Assembly (NCBI GenBank): GCA_021613335.1
Contig: JAJTWR010000099.1
Span: forward strand, 1-64,000
Reading direction: 5' to 3'
DNA from: Whitmania pigra
Lineage: Eukaryota > Annelida > Clitellata > Hirudinida > Haemopidae
DNA length: 64,000 bases
Numbering within the stretch: the first letter of the stretch is position 1; each line of letters opens with the position of its first letter. The position numbers and the translations under genes were made by a program. Shown here in pieces: positions 39,861 to 49,165 of the stretch. The notes below the pieces were generated by a model. The model was given only the letters and a program-made list of their open reading frames with translations, did not search any database and was not told the DNA's origin.

Positions 39861-40865
39861 TTATAAGCCAAGACCCGGTAGACGGGCTTGCGCCAAGGAT
39901 CTGAGCGAGGTTTGCGGCCTGGCTCCGACATGGGAGATTACTTCCGCCGCCGCCAGCGCGCCCAACCGCGCACAGTCTGGCGGCGCAAAATTCCGGGCAT
40001 GGCCAAGCAGGAAGCCCGCGGCGTAAAGATCGCCTGCCCCGGTGGTATCGACCAAACGATCGACCGGTTCAGCCGGGAGCGCTACGATATCAGTCCGCGA
40101 GACCACCACCGACCCCTGGGCCGAGCGGGTGATGGCCGCCATCCTCACCCGGCCGCGCAGCCATTGCACGGCCGTGGCAAAATCGTCGCTTTCCGCCATC
40201 GCCTGCAACTCGACCTCATTGGCAAACAGAATATCGACATGAGCGTCAATGAAATCGGCAAAAGCAGCGCGATGGCGATCGACGCAAAACGGATCGGATA
40301 AGGTGAGCGCCACCTGCCGGCCATGAGCATGGGCAAGAGCGGCAGCCTCGAAAAAAGCTTGGCGCGCGCGCGGCGGATCGAACAAATAGCCTTCCAGATA
40401 GGTGATGGCCGCTTGCGCTATGGCGTCGCGATCCAGATCCTCCGGCCCCAGTTCGACGCACGCGCCAAGATAGGTGGCCATGGTGCGCTGAGCGTCCGGG
40501 GTGGTCAGAACGAGACAACGCGCCGTCGGCGGGCCATCCGTTGCCGCCGGCGTGGCAAAGCGCACCCCAAGCGTCTGGATGTCGTGAGCAAAAACCCGGC
40601 CTAGCTGATCGTCGCGCACTTTGCCGATATAAGCGCCCCGTCCGCCCAAGGAAGCAAAACCCGCCAGGCTGTTGCCAGCCGATCCGCCGGACATTTCCAG
40701 CCCCGGCCCCATCGAAGCGTAAATCGCCTCGCTGCGCGCAGCGTCAACCAGGGTCATGCTCCCCTTGCTCAGGCCCAACCGTTCGAGCAGCCCATCCTCG
40801 GCGCTGGCAATCACATCGACGATGGCGTTACCGATACCGACTACCTCCAACGGCGCCGTTGTCAT
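39861..40865 (-). CDS. PfkB-family kinase, adenosine kinase-like
   Basis: The 334-residue protein has the ribokinase fold. Motif 1 is SGGSAGNSLAGFASLGGRGAYIGKV, cited here by its core GGSAGNSLAG near residue 60. The anion-hole and catalytic base motif is VDTTGAGDLYAAGFL near residue 285. The N terminus VVGIGNAIVDVIA matches bacterial adenosine kinase/ribokinase-like enzymes common in alphaproteobacteria, which phosphorylate adenosine or a related nucleoside. Substrate choice cannot be fixed by eye. It ends 23 bp before typA begins, so the two may be co-transcribed. Confidence 0.85.
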   Translation of the reverse strand: MTTAPLEVVGIGNAIVDVIASAEDGLLERLGLSKGSMTLVDAARSEAIYASMGPGLEMSGGSAGNSLAGFASLGGRGAYIGKVRDDQLGRVFAHDIQTLGVRFATPAATDGPPTARCLVLTTPDAQRTMATYLGACVELGPEDLDRDAIAQAAITYLEGYLFDPPRARQAFFEAAALAHAHGRQVALTLSDPFCVDRHRAAFADFIDAHVDILFANEVELQAMAESDDFATAVQWLRGRVRMAAITRSAQGSVVVSRTDIVALPAEPVDRLVDTTGAGDLYAAGFLLGHARNFAPPDCARLGALAAAEVISHVGARPQTSLRSLAQARLPGLGL

Positions 40866-40982
40866 GCTATCCTCACCGGTCAGGGAATTTTGACGCGCCG
40901 CAGTATAATCATCGCCCCTTGCAGCGCAATCCTCGCGAACGCACATCTGCTCTGTTCTGACGATTTTTCAAGGCGACCCATC

Positions 40983-41657
40983 GTGTTTCAAGCCATGCTA
41001 CGCGCTTTCGGGCAGTTGCCCGACCGGCATTTGCGCAATGTATTGCTGATCAGCGCCGGCAGCGCGGCGCTTTTGCTCGCCCTTCTGGTGGCTCTTGCCA
41101 GCTGGGGATTGACCTTCCTCAGTCTGCTCGATTGGAGCTGGGCCAATACCAGCTTGCAGGTGCTCGGCGGGCTGGTTACTCTGGCGCTGGCCTGGCTGCT
41201 CTTCCCAGCCATCGTCGGGCTGCTGTCGGGGCTGTTTACCGAAAAAGTCGCTTGCGCCGTCGAAGCCCGCCACTATCGAGCTCTGCCAGCGCCGCTGGAA
41301 AACCCGCTGTGGCGCGATATCGCCTCGGGCTTGCGGCTTGCGGGCTGGAGCTTGTTGCTCAACCTGCTCATCCTGCCGCTGTATCTGTTGCTGCCCGGGC
41401 TGAATCTGCTGATCTTCTGCCTGGTGAACGGGTTCCTGCTCGGACGGGAATATTTTACCCAGGTGGCGATGCGCCGGCTGGACGATGCCGCCTTGGCGCA
41501 GGCCTGGCGCTACAATCGCAGCCGGCTGTGGCTGTCGGGTATGCTGCTGGCGTTGCTCGCTTCGATCCCGCTGGCCAATTTGCTCACGCCGGTCCTTGGC
41601 ACCGCTTTCATGGTGCATGTGTTTGAGGATTTGCGACGCCAGGGCCGTTTGCCGTAA
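40983..41657 (+). CDS. EI24/CysZ-family membrane protein
   Basis: The 224-residue protein has hydrophobic segments at about residues 22-45, 55-80, 125-150 and 185-205, and carries the EI24 signature FCLVNGFLLGREYFTQVAMRR. The E. coli relative CysZ transports sulfate; other members are of unknown role. I chose GTG 40983, preceded by CAAGG; ATG 40995 is possible. It is divergent from the PfkB kinase gene and 64 bp upstream of the bactofilin gene. No sulfur-assimilation genes are close, so sulfate transport is only a family-based suggestion. Confidence 0.78.
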   Translation: MFQAMLRAFGQLPDRHLRNVLLISAGSAALLLALLVALASWGLTFLSLLDWSWANTSLQVLGGLVTLALAWLLFPAIVGLLSGLFTEKVACAVEARHYRALPAPLENPLWRDIASGLRLAGWSLLLNLLILPLYLLLPGLNLLIFCLVNGFLLGREYFTQVAMRRLDDAALAQAWRYNRSRLWLSGMLLALLASIPLANLLTPVLGTAFMVHVFEDLRRQGRLP

Positions 41658-41721
41658 GGTGCCGCTTGACATCCCATGGTTCGATATCGTTGATCACGTG
41701 CTAAACTAATGCGGTGCCGCG

Positions 41722-42312
41722 ATGTTTCGTCGTAAAAAAAAAAGCGGGGGCGATTCGTCTTCGCCGTCGTCCGATACTATGACCGAGTTCGACGATAAGA
41801 AAACAACCCAGCCACGGATGGGTCAGGAGAGCCGTTTGTCGTTTTCCTCTGGAGCAACCCGAACCGAGAGTGCCCGTCGCATGATCGAACCATCTCATTC
41901 CACCCCCACGGCGCCACGCCGCATTACCAGCCCGGCGGCGGTTCGCGACCAAGAAGGCAAGAGATTAATCATCGGTAAGGATATCACCTTGTCGGGTGAA
42001 ATCAGCGTTTGCGACATTCTGGAGGTGTTCGGCCGGGTCGAAGCCTCGCTGCTCGGCGCCAAGGTGCTGGAAATCTCCGAGAGCGGCTATTTCAAGGGCG
42101 ATACCGAATTGGAGTCCGCCACGATCGCCGGCCACTACGAAGGCAATCTGACCGTGCGCGGCGCCGTCTCATTGCGCGGAACCGGGAAAATTACCGGCAG
42201 CGTGCGCTATCGCAAAATCGAGATCGAGTTGGGCGGCGAGGTCAATGGCTCGTTGCAGGTTTTAACCGACCCCGCTCCGCAAACGCCATCCTCCGCGCCG
42301 GGAAGCGCGTGA
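41722..42312 (+). CDS. Bactofilin (polymer-forming cytoskeletal protein)
   Basis: Bactofilins polymerise without nucleotide into filaments that organise cell-wall enzymes, stalks or chromosome ends. The 196-residue protein has a basic N terminus (MFRRKKK), a disordered Ser/Thr/Pro linker to about residue 75, the right-handed beta-helix core (LIIGKDITLSGEISVCDILE, VEASLLGAKVLEISESGYF, TIAGHYEGNLTVRG, ITGSVRYRKIEIELGG) and a short proline tail. Codons 5-7 lie in a run of ten A bases (41734-41743), a potential slippage point near the start. No peptidase partner is adjacent. Confidence 0.9.
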   Translation: MFRRKKKSGGDSSSPSSDTMTEFDDKKTTQPRMGQESRLSFSSGATRTESARRMIEPSHSTPTAPRRITSPAAVRDQEGKRLIIGKDITLSGEISVCDILEVFGRVEASLLGAKVLEISESGYFKGDTELESATIAGHYEGNLTVRGAVSLRGTGKITGSVRYRKIEIELGGEVNGSLQVLTDPAPQTPSSAPGSA

Positions 42313-42456
42313 GCGGCTTTTCGTCCGTTCGATCGAAGGAGAGCAAAACGGCCCCTGCCTCGGTTGCCCGCAGAAATTACCCGCGCTAAAGCGCGCTGAC
42401 GCCGGAATGGCGGCATTGCGCCGCCTTTCACGACCGCTTGGGCGCCTCCCCTCCCC

Positions 42457-43333
42457 TTACTGCCGCAACCCTTTCAGCAGATCGAGATAATCGGGCTCGT
42501 TTCCGGCATCGATAATGCCATGGCGGATCATGAAATCGACGATCACCAGCGGGACGTTGAATTTGAATTCATCGCCATGGCGCAGCTTCCCCACGATGTC
42601 GGCGACCGAAAGCAGGAAAAACGCCTCATGCTCGCCATCGACATTGTCGGGAACAAAATCAACCGGCACGTCGAGATCGTACAAAAACAGCGTATCGCGC
42701 CTTATTCCTTCCGGCACCTCCATGCAATAGCTGACAGCGCCAACCGGTTTGGCCCGCGCCGCCAGATCGGGGGGTATCGCCGCTTCCTCGCCGCATTCCT
42801 TGATCAGATTGTCCTGCAAACTCAGCCCGAGCGGCTGACCGCCCGCTACCATATTGTCCAGCTTGCCCGGAGCGACCGCCTTGTTTTGCGCGCGTCGCGC
42901 AATCCACAGATACAGCCCGCCTGGCGCGCGGACATAGCCGTTCAGATGCACGCCCACCGCCTGAAGGCCAAAAGCAGCGACGGCAGCGCGATCCAGCCCG
43001 GCGAGCGGCGCGGCGCCAAAGCGCTCGAAGACCGGATAAATCTCCCCCCGACGCCGGGGCAACTGTCCGCTTTCGATCAAATGCCCAACGGCCTGGTCCA
43101 ACATGCGCGTGCGCATCGCCACCGCCGACGCTTCGTCCGGACAATCAGGCTCACGCAAACACAGCCCGCAGGCGTCGAGCGAAAATAAATCCTTCCAGCC
43201 GGCAAAACATGTCCAGCTGCGAGCGACGAACCCAGCCAACCGGTCGTCCGGCCACCAAAAAGGGAATTACCGCCGCCGGATTCCAAGCGTTGCATGCCAG
43301 AATATGCCGCAGCAAGCCGGAAGCGCCCCTCAT
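42457..43333 (-). CDS. NUDIX hydrolase with DUF4743-type N terminus (one frameshift as sequenced)
   Basis: The main frame holds a NUDIX-like core: NMVAGGQPLGLSLQDNLIKE followed by CGEEAAIP, close to GX5EX7REUXEE with the first glutamate changed. The N-terminal domain (LLRHILACNAWNPAAVIPFL, GRPVGWVRRS) is read in another frame; the two meet near 43190, where one extra T in a short T run explains the shift. Corrected length is about 291 residues. Proteins with this architecture are related to the C-terminal part of fungal thiamine pyrophosphokinase-like proteins and are thought to hydrolyse oxidised thiamine diphosphates. The start overlaps the upstream 43-codon gene by 4 bp. Confidence 0.75.
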
Positions 43334-43461
43334 TCGGCGGCTACTCGCGGCGCATGCTCCGACAGTAAAACCGACCGCACCCCGACGATCCGATCGATTT
43401 GCGCCGCAATCGGCGCCGCTTGCTCGCGCTCCAATCCGGTTACTTGCACATCGACCCTCAT
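43330..43461 (-). CDS. Small 43-residue protein, coupled to NUDIX gene
   Basis: The frame opens at ATG 43461 after a strong GGAGG ribosome site 9 bases away, and ends with a TGA that overlaps the NUDIX ATG (ATGA). The product (MRVDVQVTGLEREQAAPIAA and 23 more residues ending in HAPRVAAE) has a beta-alpha-beta pattern reminiscent of a half ferredoxin-like fold, but has no cysteines or known motif. I cannot assign a function. The ribosome site and coupled stop/start make it a credible gene. Confidence 0.55.
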   Translation of the reverse strand: MRVDVQVTGLEREQAAPIAAQIDRIVGVRSVLLSEHAPRVAAE

Positions 43462-43732
43462 AACGTTTTCCTCCAGCGGATGAACGCTGTTACCTGCGGC
43501 AACAGGTGCGGGCCAGCCTTGCGAAAACGGGAGACGAAACGAGAGATGACGCGGACATAGACTGACTTCCTGAAAAAATGCGCACACCGACCGGTTCCGA
43601 CCTTATCGAAAAGCCGGGCGGCTAATTCGCACAATCGCAGTCAGCCATGATGTCATGATCCAACGGTATCGGCAGCGGCGCCATCGCGTCAAGCGCTTGC
43701 GTCGAGGTTTGTATCCTTTATGATCGACTGAA

Positions 43733-43969
43733 ATGACAGAGCGGCTGGTTGCGATGGCGTTTTTTACCCTTCTACTGTCCTTTTTACTGCTGGCGGCGAT
43801 GCTGGCCACCGTCAGCGTCATGGCGATCGGAGCGATCGGCATGGCGCGCGGCGGCGCATTTGAAACGGCGGGGATCAGATCCAACCGGCTCATGCGCCTG
43901 CGGATCGTTTTTCACGCCGTCGCTCTGATTTTGTTCGCTTTACTGGCGCTGCTCGCCGGCGGCGACTGA
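43733..43969 (+). CDS. HIG1-type twin-transmembrane protein
   Basis: The 78-residue protein has two hydrophobic helices (residues about 8-36 and 56-75) joined by a loop with GMARGGAFETAG and the motif RSNRLMRLRIVF. This is the bacterial form of the HIG1 (hypoxia-induced gene 1) domain, where the loop QX3(X)RXRX3Q-like motif is reduced. Relatives associate with respiratory complexes, notably cytochrome oxidase. It precedes the cobalamin adenosyltransferase by 23 bp on the same strand, a pairing common in alphaproteobacteria. Confidence 0.75.
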   Translation: MTERLVAMAFFTLLLSFLLLAAMLATVSVMAIGAIGMARGGAFETAGIRSNRLMRLRIVFHAVALILFALLALLAGGD

Positions 43970-43992
43970 GCCTTACTCGATGGGATGAGAGC

Positions 43993-44550
43993 ATGGTCCG
44001 ACTGACGAAAATCTACACCCGAGGCGGCGATAGCGGGCAGACCAGCTTGGGCAACCGCACGCGCACGGCCAAAAATCAGCCGCGAGTCGAGGCTTACGGC
44101 ACGGTCGATGAAGCCAACGCCGCCATCGGATTGGCCAGGCTGCATGCTGATGACGAGGTCGACGCCCTGTTGCGCCACATCCAACACGATCTGTTCGATC
44201 TCGGAGCCGATCTGTGCGACCCCGACATGACCTCGACCCGCCGGTGGCGCATGCTGCAAAGCCAGGTCGATTGGCTGGAAGGCGAGATCGACCGTCTGAA
44301 TGCCGGGCTGGCGCCGCTCCATTCCTTTACCTTGCCAAGCGGCACGCCATGCGCGGCGCATCTGCATCTGGCCCGCACCGTCGTCAGGCGGGCTGAGCGG
44401 CTGACCGTCGGCCTAGCGCAAGCAGAAGAGGTCAACCCGGTTGTCTTGCGCTATCTCAACCGTTTGTCAGACCTGCTTTATGTGCTGTCGCGCCATGCCA
44501 ACGGCCGCGGCGCACAAGATGTGTTATGGGTTCCCGGCATCAACCGCTAA
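43993..44550 (+). CDS. Cob(I)alamin adenosyltransferase, PduO type
   Basis: The enzyme transfers the adenosyl group of ATP to cob(I)alamin to give coenzyme B12. The 185-residue protein has the N-terminal ATP-binding motif YTRGGDSGQTSLG, the VEAYGTVDEANAAIG segment and RTVVRRAERLTVGL, which carries the conserved Arg/Glu. Length is normal for the human MMAB/PduO family. The window also encodes adenosylcobalamin-dependent methylmalonyl-CoA mutase at 51839, an obvious user of the product. It may share a transcript with the HIG1 gene. Confidence 0.93.
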   Translation: MVRLTKIYTRGGDSGQTSLGNRTRTAKNQPRVEAYGTVDEANAAIGLARLHADDEVDALLRHIQHDLFDLGADLCDPDMTSTRRWRMLQSQVDWLEGEIDRLNAGLAPLHSFTLPSGTPCAAHLHLARTVVRRAERLTVGLAQAEEVNPVVLRYLNRLSDLLYVLSRHANGRGAQDVLWVPGINR

Positions 44551-44705
44551 TCTTTGAGTTTTGGCCGGTTTAGCGCCAAAGAATCAGCTATCGGGAAACA
44601 TTATACGTGCTATCAAGGAGCTGTTCTTGACACGCTGCACCATTGAGGACAGAAAATTTAACTTTCTTCTCCGGCACAGCCGGATCATGACGAAAAGGAA
44701 CGCGC

Positions 44706-45455
44706 ATGAAGGCGCTCGTCGCGGTCAAGAGGGTCGTTGACTATAATGTCAAAGTCCGGGTTAAGGCGGATAAAAGCGGAATCGATCTCGCCAATGTGAA
44801 GATGTCGATGAACCCGTTCGATGAAATCGCCGTCGAAGAAGCGATAAGGCTGAAGGAAGCCGGCAAAGTAAGCGAGATCGTCGCCGTGTCGCTGGGCGTT
44901 GCGCAAGCGCAGGAGACCTTGCGCACCGCTCTGGCCATGGGCGCCGACCGCGGCATTCTCGTGCAGTGCGACAGCGAACTGCAACCGCTTGCCGTCGCCA
45001 AATTGTTGCAGGCGGTGGTTGCCAAGGAACAGCCGCAGATCGTCTTTCTGGGCAAACAGGCGATTGACGACGACAGCAACCAAACCGGTCAGATGCTAGC
45101 CGCCCTGCTGGGATGGTCGCAAGGAACCTTCGCCTCGAAGCTGGAGGTTGGCGATGGCAAGCTCACCGTCACCCGCGAAATCGACGGCGGATTGGAGACC
45201 TTGTCGCTGAAATTACCCGCCGTGATCACCAGCGATTTGCGCCTCAACGAGCCGCGCTACGCCTCTTTGCCCAACATCATGAAGGCGAAGAAAAAGCCGA
45301 TCGATACGCTGACGCCGGAAGCGCTTGGGGTTGACGTAACGCCGCGTTTGACGGTTCTGACGGTCGAGGAGCCGCCCAAGCGTCAAGGCGGAATCAAGCT
45401 CGGCTCGGTGCAAGAGCTGGTCCAAAAGCTAAAGCAAGAAGCAAAGGTGATTTGA
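44706..45455 (+). CDS. etfB: Electron transfer flavoprotein subunit beta
   Basis: EtfB (249 residues) binds AMP and with EtfA carries electrons from acyl-CoA dehydrogenases to ETF-ubiquinone oxidoreductase. Signatures are the N terminus [20 protein letters not shown], the [11 protein letters not shown] segment, [15 protein letters not shown], and the C-terminal recognition loop [28 protein letters not shown] precedes the ATG. It is the first gene of etfB-etfA-hbd; the 155-bp leader contains TTGACA at 44627-44632, a possible -35 box. Confidence 0.95.
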   Translation: MKALVAVKRVVDYNVKVRVKADKSGIDLANVKMSMNPFDEIAVEEAIRLKEAGKVSEIVAVSLGVAQAQETLRTALAMGADRGILVQCDSELQPLAVAKLLQAVVAKEQPQIVFLGKQAIDDDSNQTGQMLAALLGWSQGTFASKLEVGDGKLTVTREIDGGLETLSLKLPAVITSDLRLNEPRYASLPNIMKAKKKPIDTLTPEALGVDVTPRLTVLTVEEPPKRQGGIKLGSVQELVQKLKQEAKVI

Positions 45456-45456
45456 G

Positions 45457-46392
45457 ATGCCGGTCCTGGTTATCGCCGAACATGACAATACGGCGCTCAA
45501 GAGTGCGACGCTGCATGCGGTGGCCGCAGGTCAAGCGCTTGGCGAGGTGCATGTGCTGGTCGCCGGACACAACTGCCTAGCCGCCGCCGACGCCGCCGCC
45601 GCCATCGCCGGAGTTGACAAGGCGCTGGTGAGCGATTCCGTCGAATTCGCCCATGGCTTGCCTGAGAACCTTGCCCCGCTGATCGCCAAGCTGGCTACAG
45701 GGTATAGCCATGTGATCGCCGCGGCGACCACTTTTGGCAAGAATCTTCTGCCGCGCGTCTCGGCTTTGCTCGACGTTCAGCAAATCTCGGAGGTTCTGAG
45801 CGTGGTCTCGCAAGACACGTTCGTGCGTCCGATCTATGCCGGCAATGCCCTGGCAACCGTGCGCTCGCTCGACCCAATCAAGGCGCTGACCGTGCGCGCC
45901 ACCGGCTTCGACCCGGCTGTCGCCACCGGCGGTTCGGCAGTCAAACAAAATATTGCCGCCACCGGCGATGTCGGCCTATCCGCTTTCATCGGGCATGAAT
46001 TGTCAAAGTCCGAACGACCGGAACTGACGCAGGCCCGGGTCATCGTCTCGGGCGGCCGGGGCATGCAGAGCGGCGATAATTTCAAAATGCTGGAAGAAAT
46101 CGCCGATAAGCTCAACGGCGCCGTCGGGGCCAGTCGGGCGGCCGTCGATGCCGGTTTCGCGCCCAACGATTATCAAGTCGGTCAGACCGGCAAAATCGTC
46201 GCGCCCGAGCTTTATATCGCTGTCGGTATTTCCGGCGCGATCCAGCATCTAGCCGGAATGAAAGACAGTAAAGTGATCGTCGCCATCAATAAAGACGAGG
46301 AGGCGCCGATCTTTACCGTGGCCGATTACGGTGTGGTGGGCGACCTTTTCAAGGTGATCCCTGAACTCAAGACCGAATTGGAAAAAGCCTAA
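45457..46392 (+). CDS. etfA: Electron transfer flavoprotein subunit alpha
   Basis: EtfA (311 residues) holds FAD in the ETF heterodimer. The C-terminal FAD domain is clear: [20 protein letters not shown], then [20 protein letters not shown], then [20 protein letters not shown] and [20 protein letters not shown]. The ATG follows the etfB stop by one base, so the two are tightly coupled. Its TAA overlaps a possible ATG of the next gene. Confidence 0.95.
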   Translation: MPVLVIAEHDNTALKSATLHAVAAGQALGEVHVLVAGHNCLAAADAAAAIAGVDKALVSDSVEFAHGLPENLAPLIAKLATGYSHVIAAATTFGKNLLPRVSALLDVQQISEVLSVVSQDTFVRPIYAGNALATVRSLDPIKALTVRATGFDPAVATGGSAVKQNIAATGDVGLSAFIGHELSKSERPELTQARVIVSGGRGMQSGDNFKMLEEIADKLNGAVGASRAAVDAGFAPNDYQVGQTGKIVAPELYIAVGISGAIQHLAGMKDSKVIVAINKDEEAPIFTVADYGVVGDLFKVIPELKTELEKA

Positions 46393-46430
46393 TGCGAGCT
46401 CCCATGACTGACCTGGCGGAGGGTGAAGCA

Positions 46431-47306
46431 ATGACGATCAAGAAAATCGGCGTGATTGGCGCCGGTCAAATGGGGAGCGGCATTGCCCATGTGGCCGCCC
46501 TGTCCGGCTATGACGTTTTCATGTCGGATCTGAACGATGACCGGCTGGAAAAGGCATTGTCGGGGATTAAGCGGAATATCGCCCGGCAGGTGGCAAAGGG
46601 AAAAGTAACCGAAGGGGCAAAAACCGACGCTCTCAGCCGCATCAAAACATCGACCGGTTACGATTTCTTTAGCGAATGTGACATCGTCATCGAAGCCGCC
46701 ACCGAAGATGAAAAGATAAAGCGCGATATCTTTACCAAGCTGGTGCCCTATCTCAATCCCGATGCGATCATCGCCAGCAATACCTCGTCGATTTCGATCA
46801 CCCGTTTGGCGTCGGTTACCGACCGTCCGGGTAAGTTTATCGGCATGCATTTCATGAATCCCGTCCCGGTAATGCAACTCGTCGAACTGATCCGCGGCAT
46901 CGCTACCGATGACAACACTTTCAGCTCGATTCGCGATCTAACCGACAAGCTCGGAAAAACCTCCGCTGTGGCGGAAGATTTCCCCGCCTTCATCGTCAAC
47001 CGTATTCTGCTGCCGATGATCAACGAGGCGGTCTATACCCTGTATGAAGGGGTGGGCACAGTCGAGGCCATCGACACCGCCATGAGGCTTGGCGCCAAGC
47101 ATCCCATGGGACCGCTGGAACTGGCCGATTTCATCGGGTTGGATACCTGCCTCGCCATTATGCATGTGTTGTATGACGGCTTATCCGACAGCAAATACCG
47201 GCCCTGCCCGCTGCTGGTCAAATATGTCGAAGCCGGTTGGCTGGGACGCAAAACCAGCCGTGGTTTTTATGATTATCGTGGCGAAAAACCCGTCCCAACC
47301 CGCTGA
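46431..47306 (+). CDS. 3-hydroxybutyryl-CoA dehydrogenase
   Basis: The 291-residue protein oxidises (S)-3-hydroxybutyryl-CoA to acetoacetyl-CoA, or runs in reverse, with NAD(P). It has the Rossmann motif GVIGAGQMGSGIAHVAALSG, then IIASNTSSISIT, and the catalytic His in GMHFMNPVPVMQLVE, then NRILLPMINEAVYTLYEGVG. ATG 46431 was chosen because CGGAGGGTGA precedes it; an ATG at 46392 overlapping etfA is less likely. Its place right after etfBA links it to short-chain acyl-CoA oxidation or butyryl-CoA metabolism. Confidence 0.93.
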   Translation: MTIKKIGVIGAGQMGSGIAHVAALSGYDVFMSDLNDDRLEKALSGIKRNIARQVAKGKVTEGAKTDALSRIKTSTGYDFFSECDIVIEAATEDEKIKRDIFTKLVPYLNPDAIIASNTSSISITRLASVTDRPGKFIGMHFMNPVPVMQLVELIRGIATDDNTFSSIRDLTDKLGKTSAVAEDFPAFIVNRILLPMINEAVYTLYEGVGTVEAIDTAMRLGAKHPMGPLELADFIGLDTCLAIMHVLYDGLSDSKYRPCPLLVKYVEAGWLGRKTSRGFYDYRGEKPVPTR

Positions 47307-47473
47307 TCCACATCGTCAACCGCACTTGCGCCAAGCGGCGGCAGATCGTTGCCGCTCGGTCTTGAAAAATTCAGCATCTCTGATTTACATCGGGTTTACG
47401 CTCGAAAAAAGATGAAAACACGATGATGACGCCGTCGATCTGATCATGAACTCGATCGAAAAGGAGCGATGCG

Positions 47474-47914
47474 ATGCACGGTACCCTTAAGGTCGGCGAT
47501 ACGTTTACATTTGACTATGTTGTCGCCGAAAATAAGACCGTTCCCAATCTCTACCCGGAATTCGCGGAATTCCGGAAGATGCCGGAAGTCTTCGCTACGG
47601 GCTTCATGGTCGGGCTTTTGGAATTATGCTGCATTGAAGCTCTGCGCCCCCATCTGGAAGCGGGCGAAGGGAGTCTTGGCACCTATATCTGCACAACGCA
47701 CAGCGCCCCCACCCCGCCTGGAATGCGCATAACCGTTAGCGCTGTCTGCACCGAGATCAAGAACGGCAACAATGTGTTTTGGGACGTTGTCGCGCATGAC
47801 GAGCTGGATCTCATCGCGCAAGGACGCCACGGCCGACATATCGTCAACTCCGAACGCTTTGCCGAGCGCCTTGCCAAGAAGGCCGCCGCGATGAAAAAGG
47901 ATGGCGCGAGATAA
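47474..47914 (+). CDS. Hot-dog fold thioesterase (FlK-like family)
   Basis: The 146-residue protein has a single hot-dog fold, with KVGDTFTFDYVVAENKTVPN at the N terminus, GFMVGLLELCCIEALRPHL containing the acidic residue of the central helix, and HDELDLIAQGRHGRHIVN at the C terminus. The last segment is typical of the fluoroacetyl-CoA thioesterase-like family, whose general role is hydrolysis of acyl-CoA esters. A ribosome site (AAGGAG) precedes ATG 47474. It follows the etf-hbd genes by 167 bp, consistent with acyl-CoA metabolism; the substrate is unknown. Confidence 0.8.
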   Translation: MHGTLKVGDTFTFDYVVAENKTVPNLYPEFAEFRKMPEVFATGFMVGLLELCCIEALRPHLEAGEGSLGTYICTTHSAPTPPGMRITVSAVCTEIKNGNNVFWDVVAHDELDLIAQGRHGRHIVNSERFAERLAKKAAAMKKDGAR

Positions 47915-48017
47915 CCCCCGCCAGACAAACCGCCTGCCGGAAGCGGTTCGGCAAGCCCTGCTTGGACGCAACGCGCCAGAGCAGGGCCGCCAAGAGATAT
48001 GCCCGCCAAAACCGGCT

Positions 48018-48647
48018 TTATGGGCGAGTCCAGGCAATCCGCGCAATCCAGGCCAGTTCCTGATGGGGCAAAACCATCGGGTTGTCTTTTGTACCGATCA
48101 AGTCGAACAAAATGCCTTCCGGCACATTGCCTTGAAACTGCGCCAGCAAAATACGTCCGCCCCGGCTGGCCAAAACCACCCGGTCGCCATGGCGTAACTC
48201 CGCCATCGGCGCGATCACCAGCAATTCGCCGTCACGGTAAACCGGTTCGAGCGCCGATCCTTCAATGCGCAGGCCAAACAGCGGCCCATCGCCAAGATCA
48301 GGGCAGGCTTCAAGGCCCCACTCATCGCTTATCGGACGGCCTAGCGCATCGAAATGGCGGATGGCAACCGCGTTCAAAGCCAAAACCGGTAAGCGACGAT
48401 GGGCAGCCGCCGTGTCACCGCTTTCGATCAGGGCGACCAATTCGCTAAAACGCGCGCCGGTCGCCTCCAAAACCTTCGACAAGCTTTCGGTTGAAGGCCA
48501 GCGCAGCTTGCCGTCCCGGGTAACGCGCTTGGATTTATTAAACGTCGTCGGATCCAAACCGGCACGGCGCGCCAACGCCGACGGGCTCAAACTATGTTCG
48601 GCCGCCAAACGATCGATCGCACGCCATATATCACCATGTCGTAGCAT
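48018..48647 (-). CDS. LexA/CI-like regulator with S24 domain lacking the catalytic lysine
   Basis: The 209-residue protein has an N-terminal helix-turn-helix (HSLSPSALARRAGLDPTTFN) and a C-terminal S24 peptidase-like domain. The serine is kept in IEGSALEPVYRDGELLVIAP, but the position of the general-base lysine reads LLAQFQG, so self-cleavage is not expected. It probably acts as a dimeric transcription factor of the kind widespread in alphaproteobacteria. ATG 48647 opens the conserved region; the serine-rich upstream extension to 48752 has no good ribosome site. It has no neighbour on its strand and its targets are unknown. Confidence 0.82.
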   Translation of the reverse strand: MLRHGDIWRAIDRLAAEHSLSPSALARRAGLDPTTFNKSKRVTRDGKLRWPSTESLSKVLEATGARFSELVALIESGDTAAAHRRLPVLALNAVAIRHFDALGRPISDEWGLEACPDLGDGPLFGLRIEGSALEPVYRDGELLVIAPMAELRHGDRVVLASRGGRILLAQFQGNVPEGILFDLIGTKDNPMVLPHQELAWIARIAWTRP

Positions 48648-49165
48648 GTGAGGGGTTCGGTCCGTCGTTTGCCGCGCAACCGCACCTGTCGGGCGACCGA
48701 TGGTGGAGCGAAACGCAGAGGAAGAAGTAGAGGTAGAAGACGTTGAAAGCATTTTATATCTCTCAAAATTTCATCAAATACAACCGGATTCTGTGACGCG
48801 CCGATCGATTTGATGCCGCGGTCGATGTTGACAGCACGTAATGCAAGCTTGATGCCAAAATTAGAAAAATAACCCCACAATGCAATCCTGAGGTTTGTTT
48901 ATAAAGACACTTTAACTTTTTGTTGTGGGAATCGCTTCTTGCAAATTGCAATGCAGAACGCGGAATGGCGAAGCAGGTGACCGCAATCGGCAAAGCGGTG
49001 GCTTCTGGCGGCAACTTTGGGGTAAAGTGGCGCGTGATGGTAAGCTGGTCTGATGGCGATCCTGCCTTAATCAGCCCTTGGGACGCTTTGATATCGTTCA
49101 GCGCTGGTTGGAAACCGCGCTCTTTCACCCCCGCTCGGCCCGGATGGCCTATACCGGTTTTTTGA
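48648..49165. other. Gap between S24-type regulator and TipF-like gene
   Basis: The first ~280 bp, to about 48930, are AT-rich with several A/T runs and probably contain the regulator's promoter. The remainder is GC-rich and open in one frame (48920-49165, 81 codons), but with no ribosome site or recognisable motif. I see no RNA gene or terminator that I can support. Confidence 0.4.

Noticed and set aside
48920..49165. 81-codon frame before the TipF-like gene
   Set aside because: No ribosome site or conserved motif; composition does not clearly support coding.
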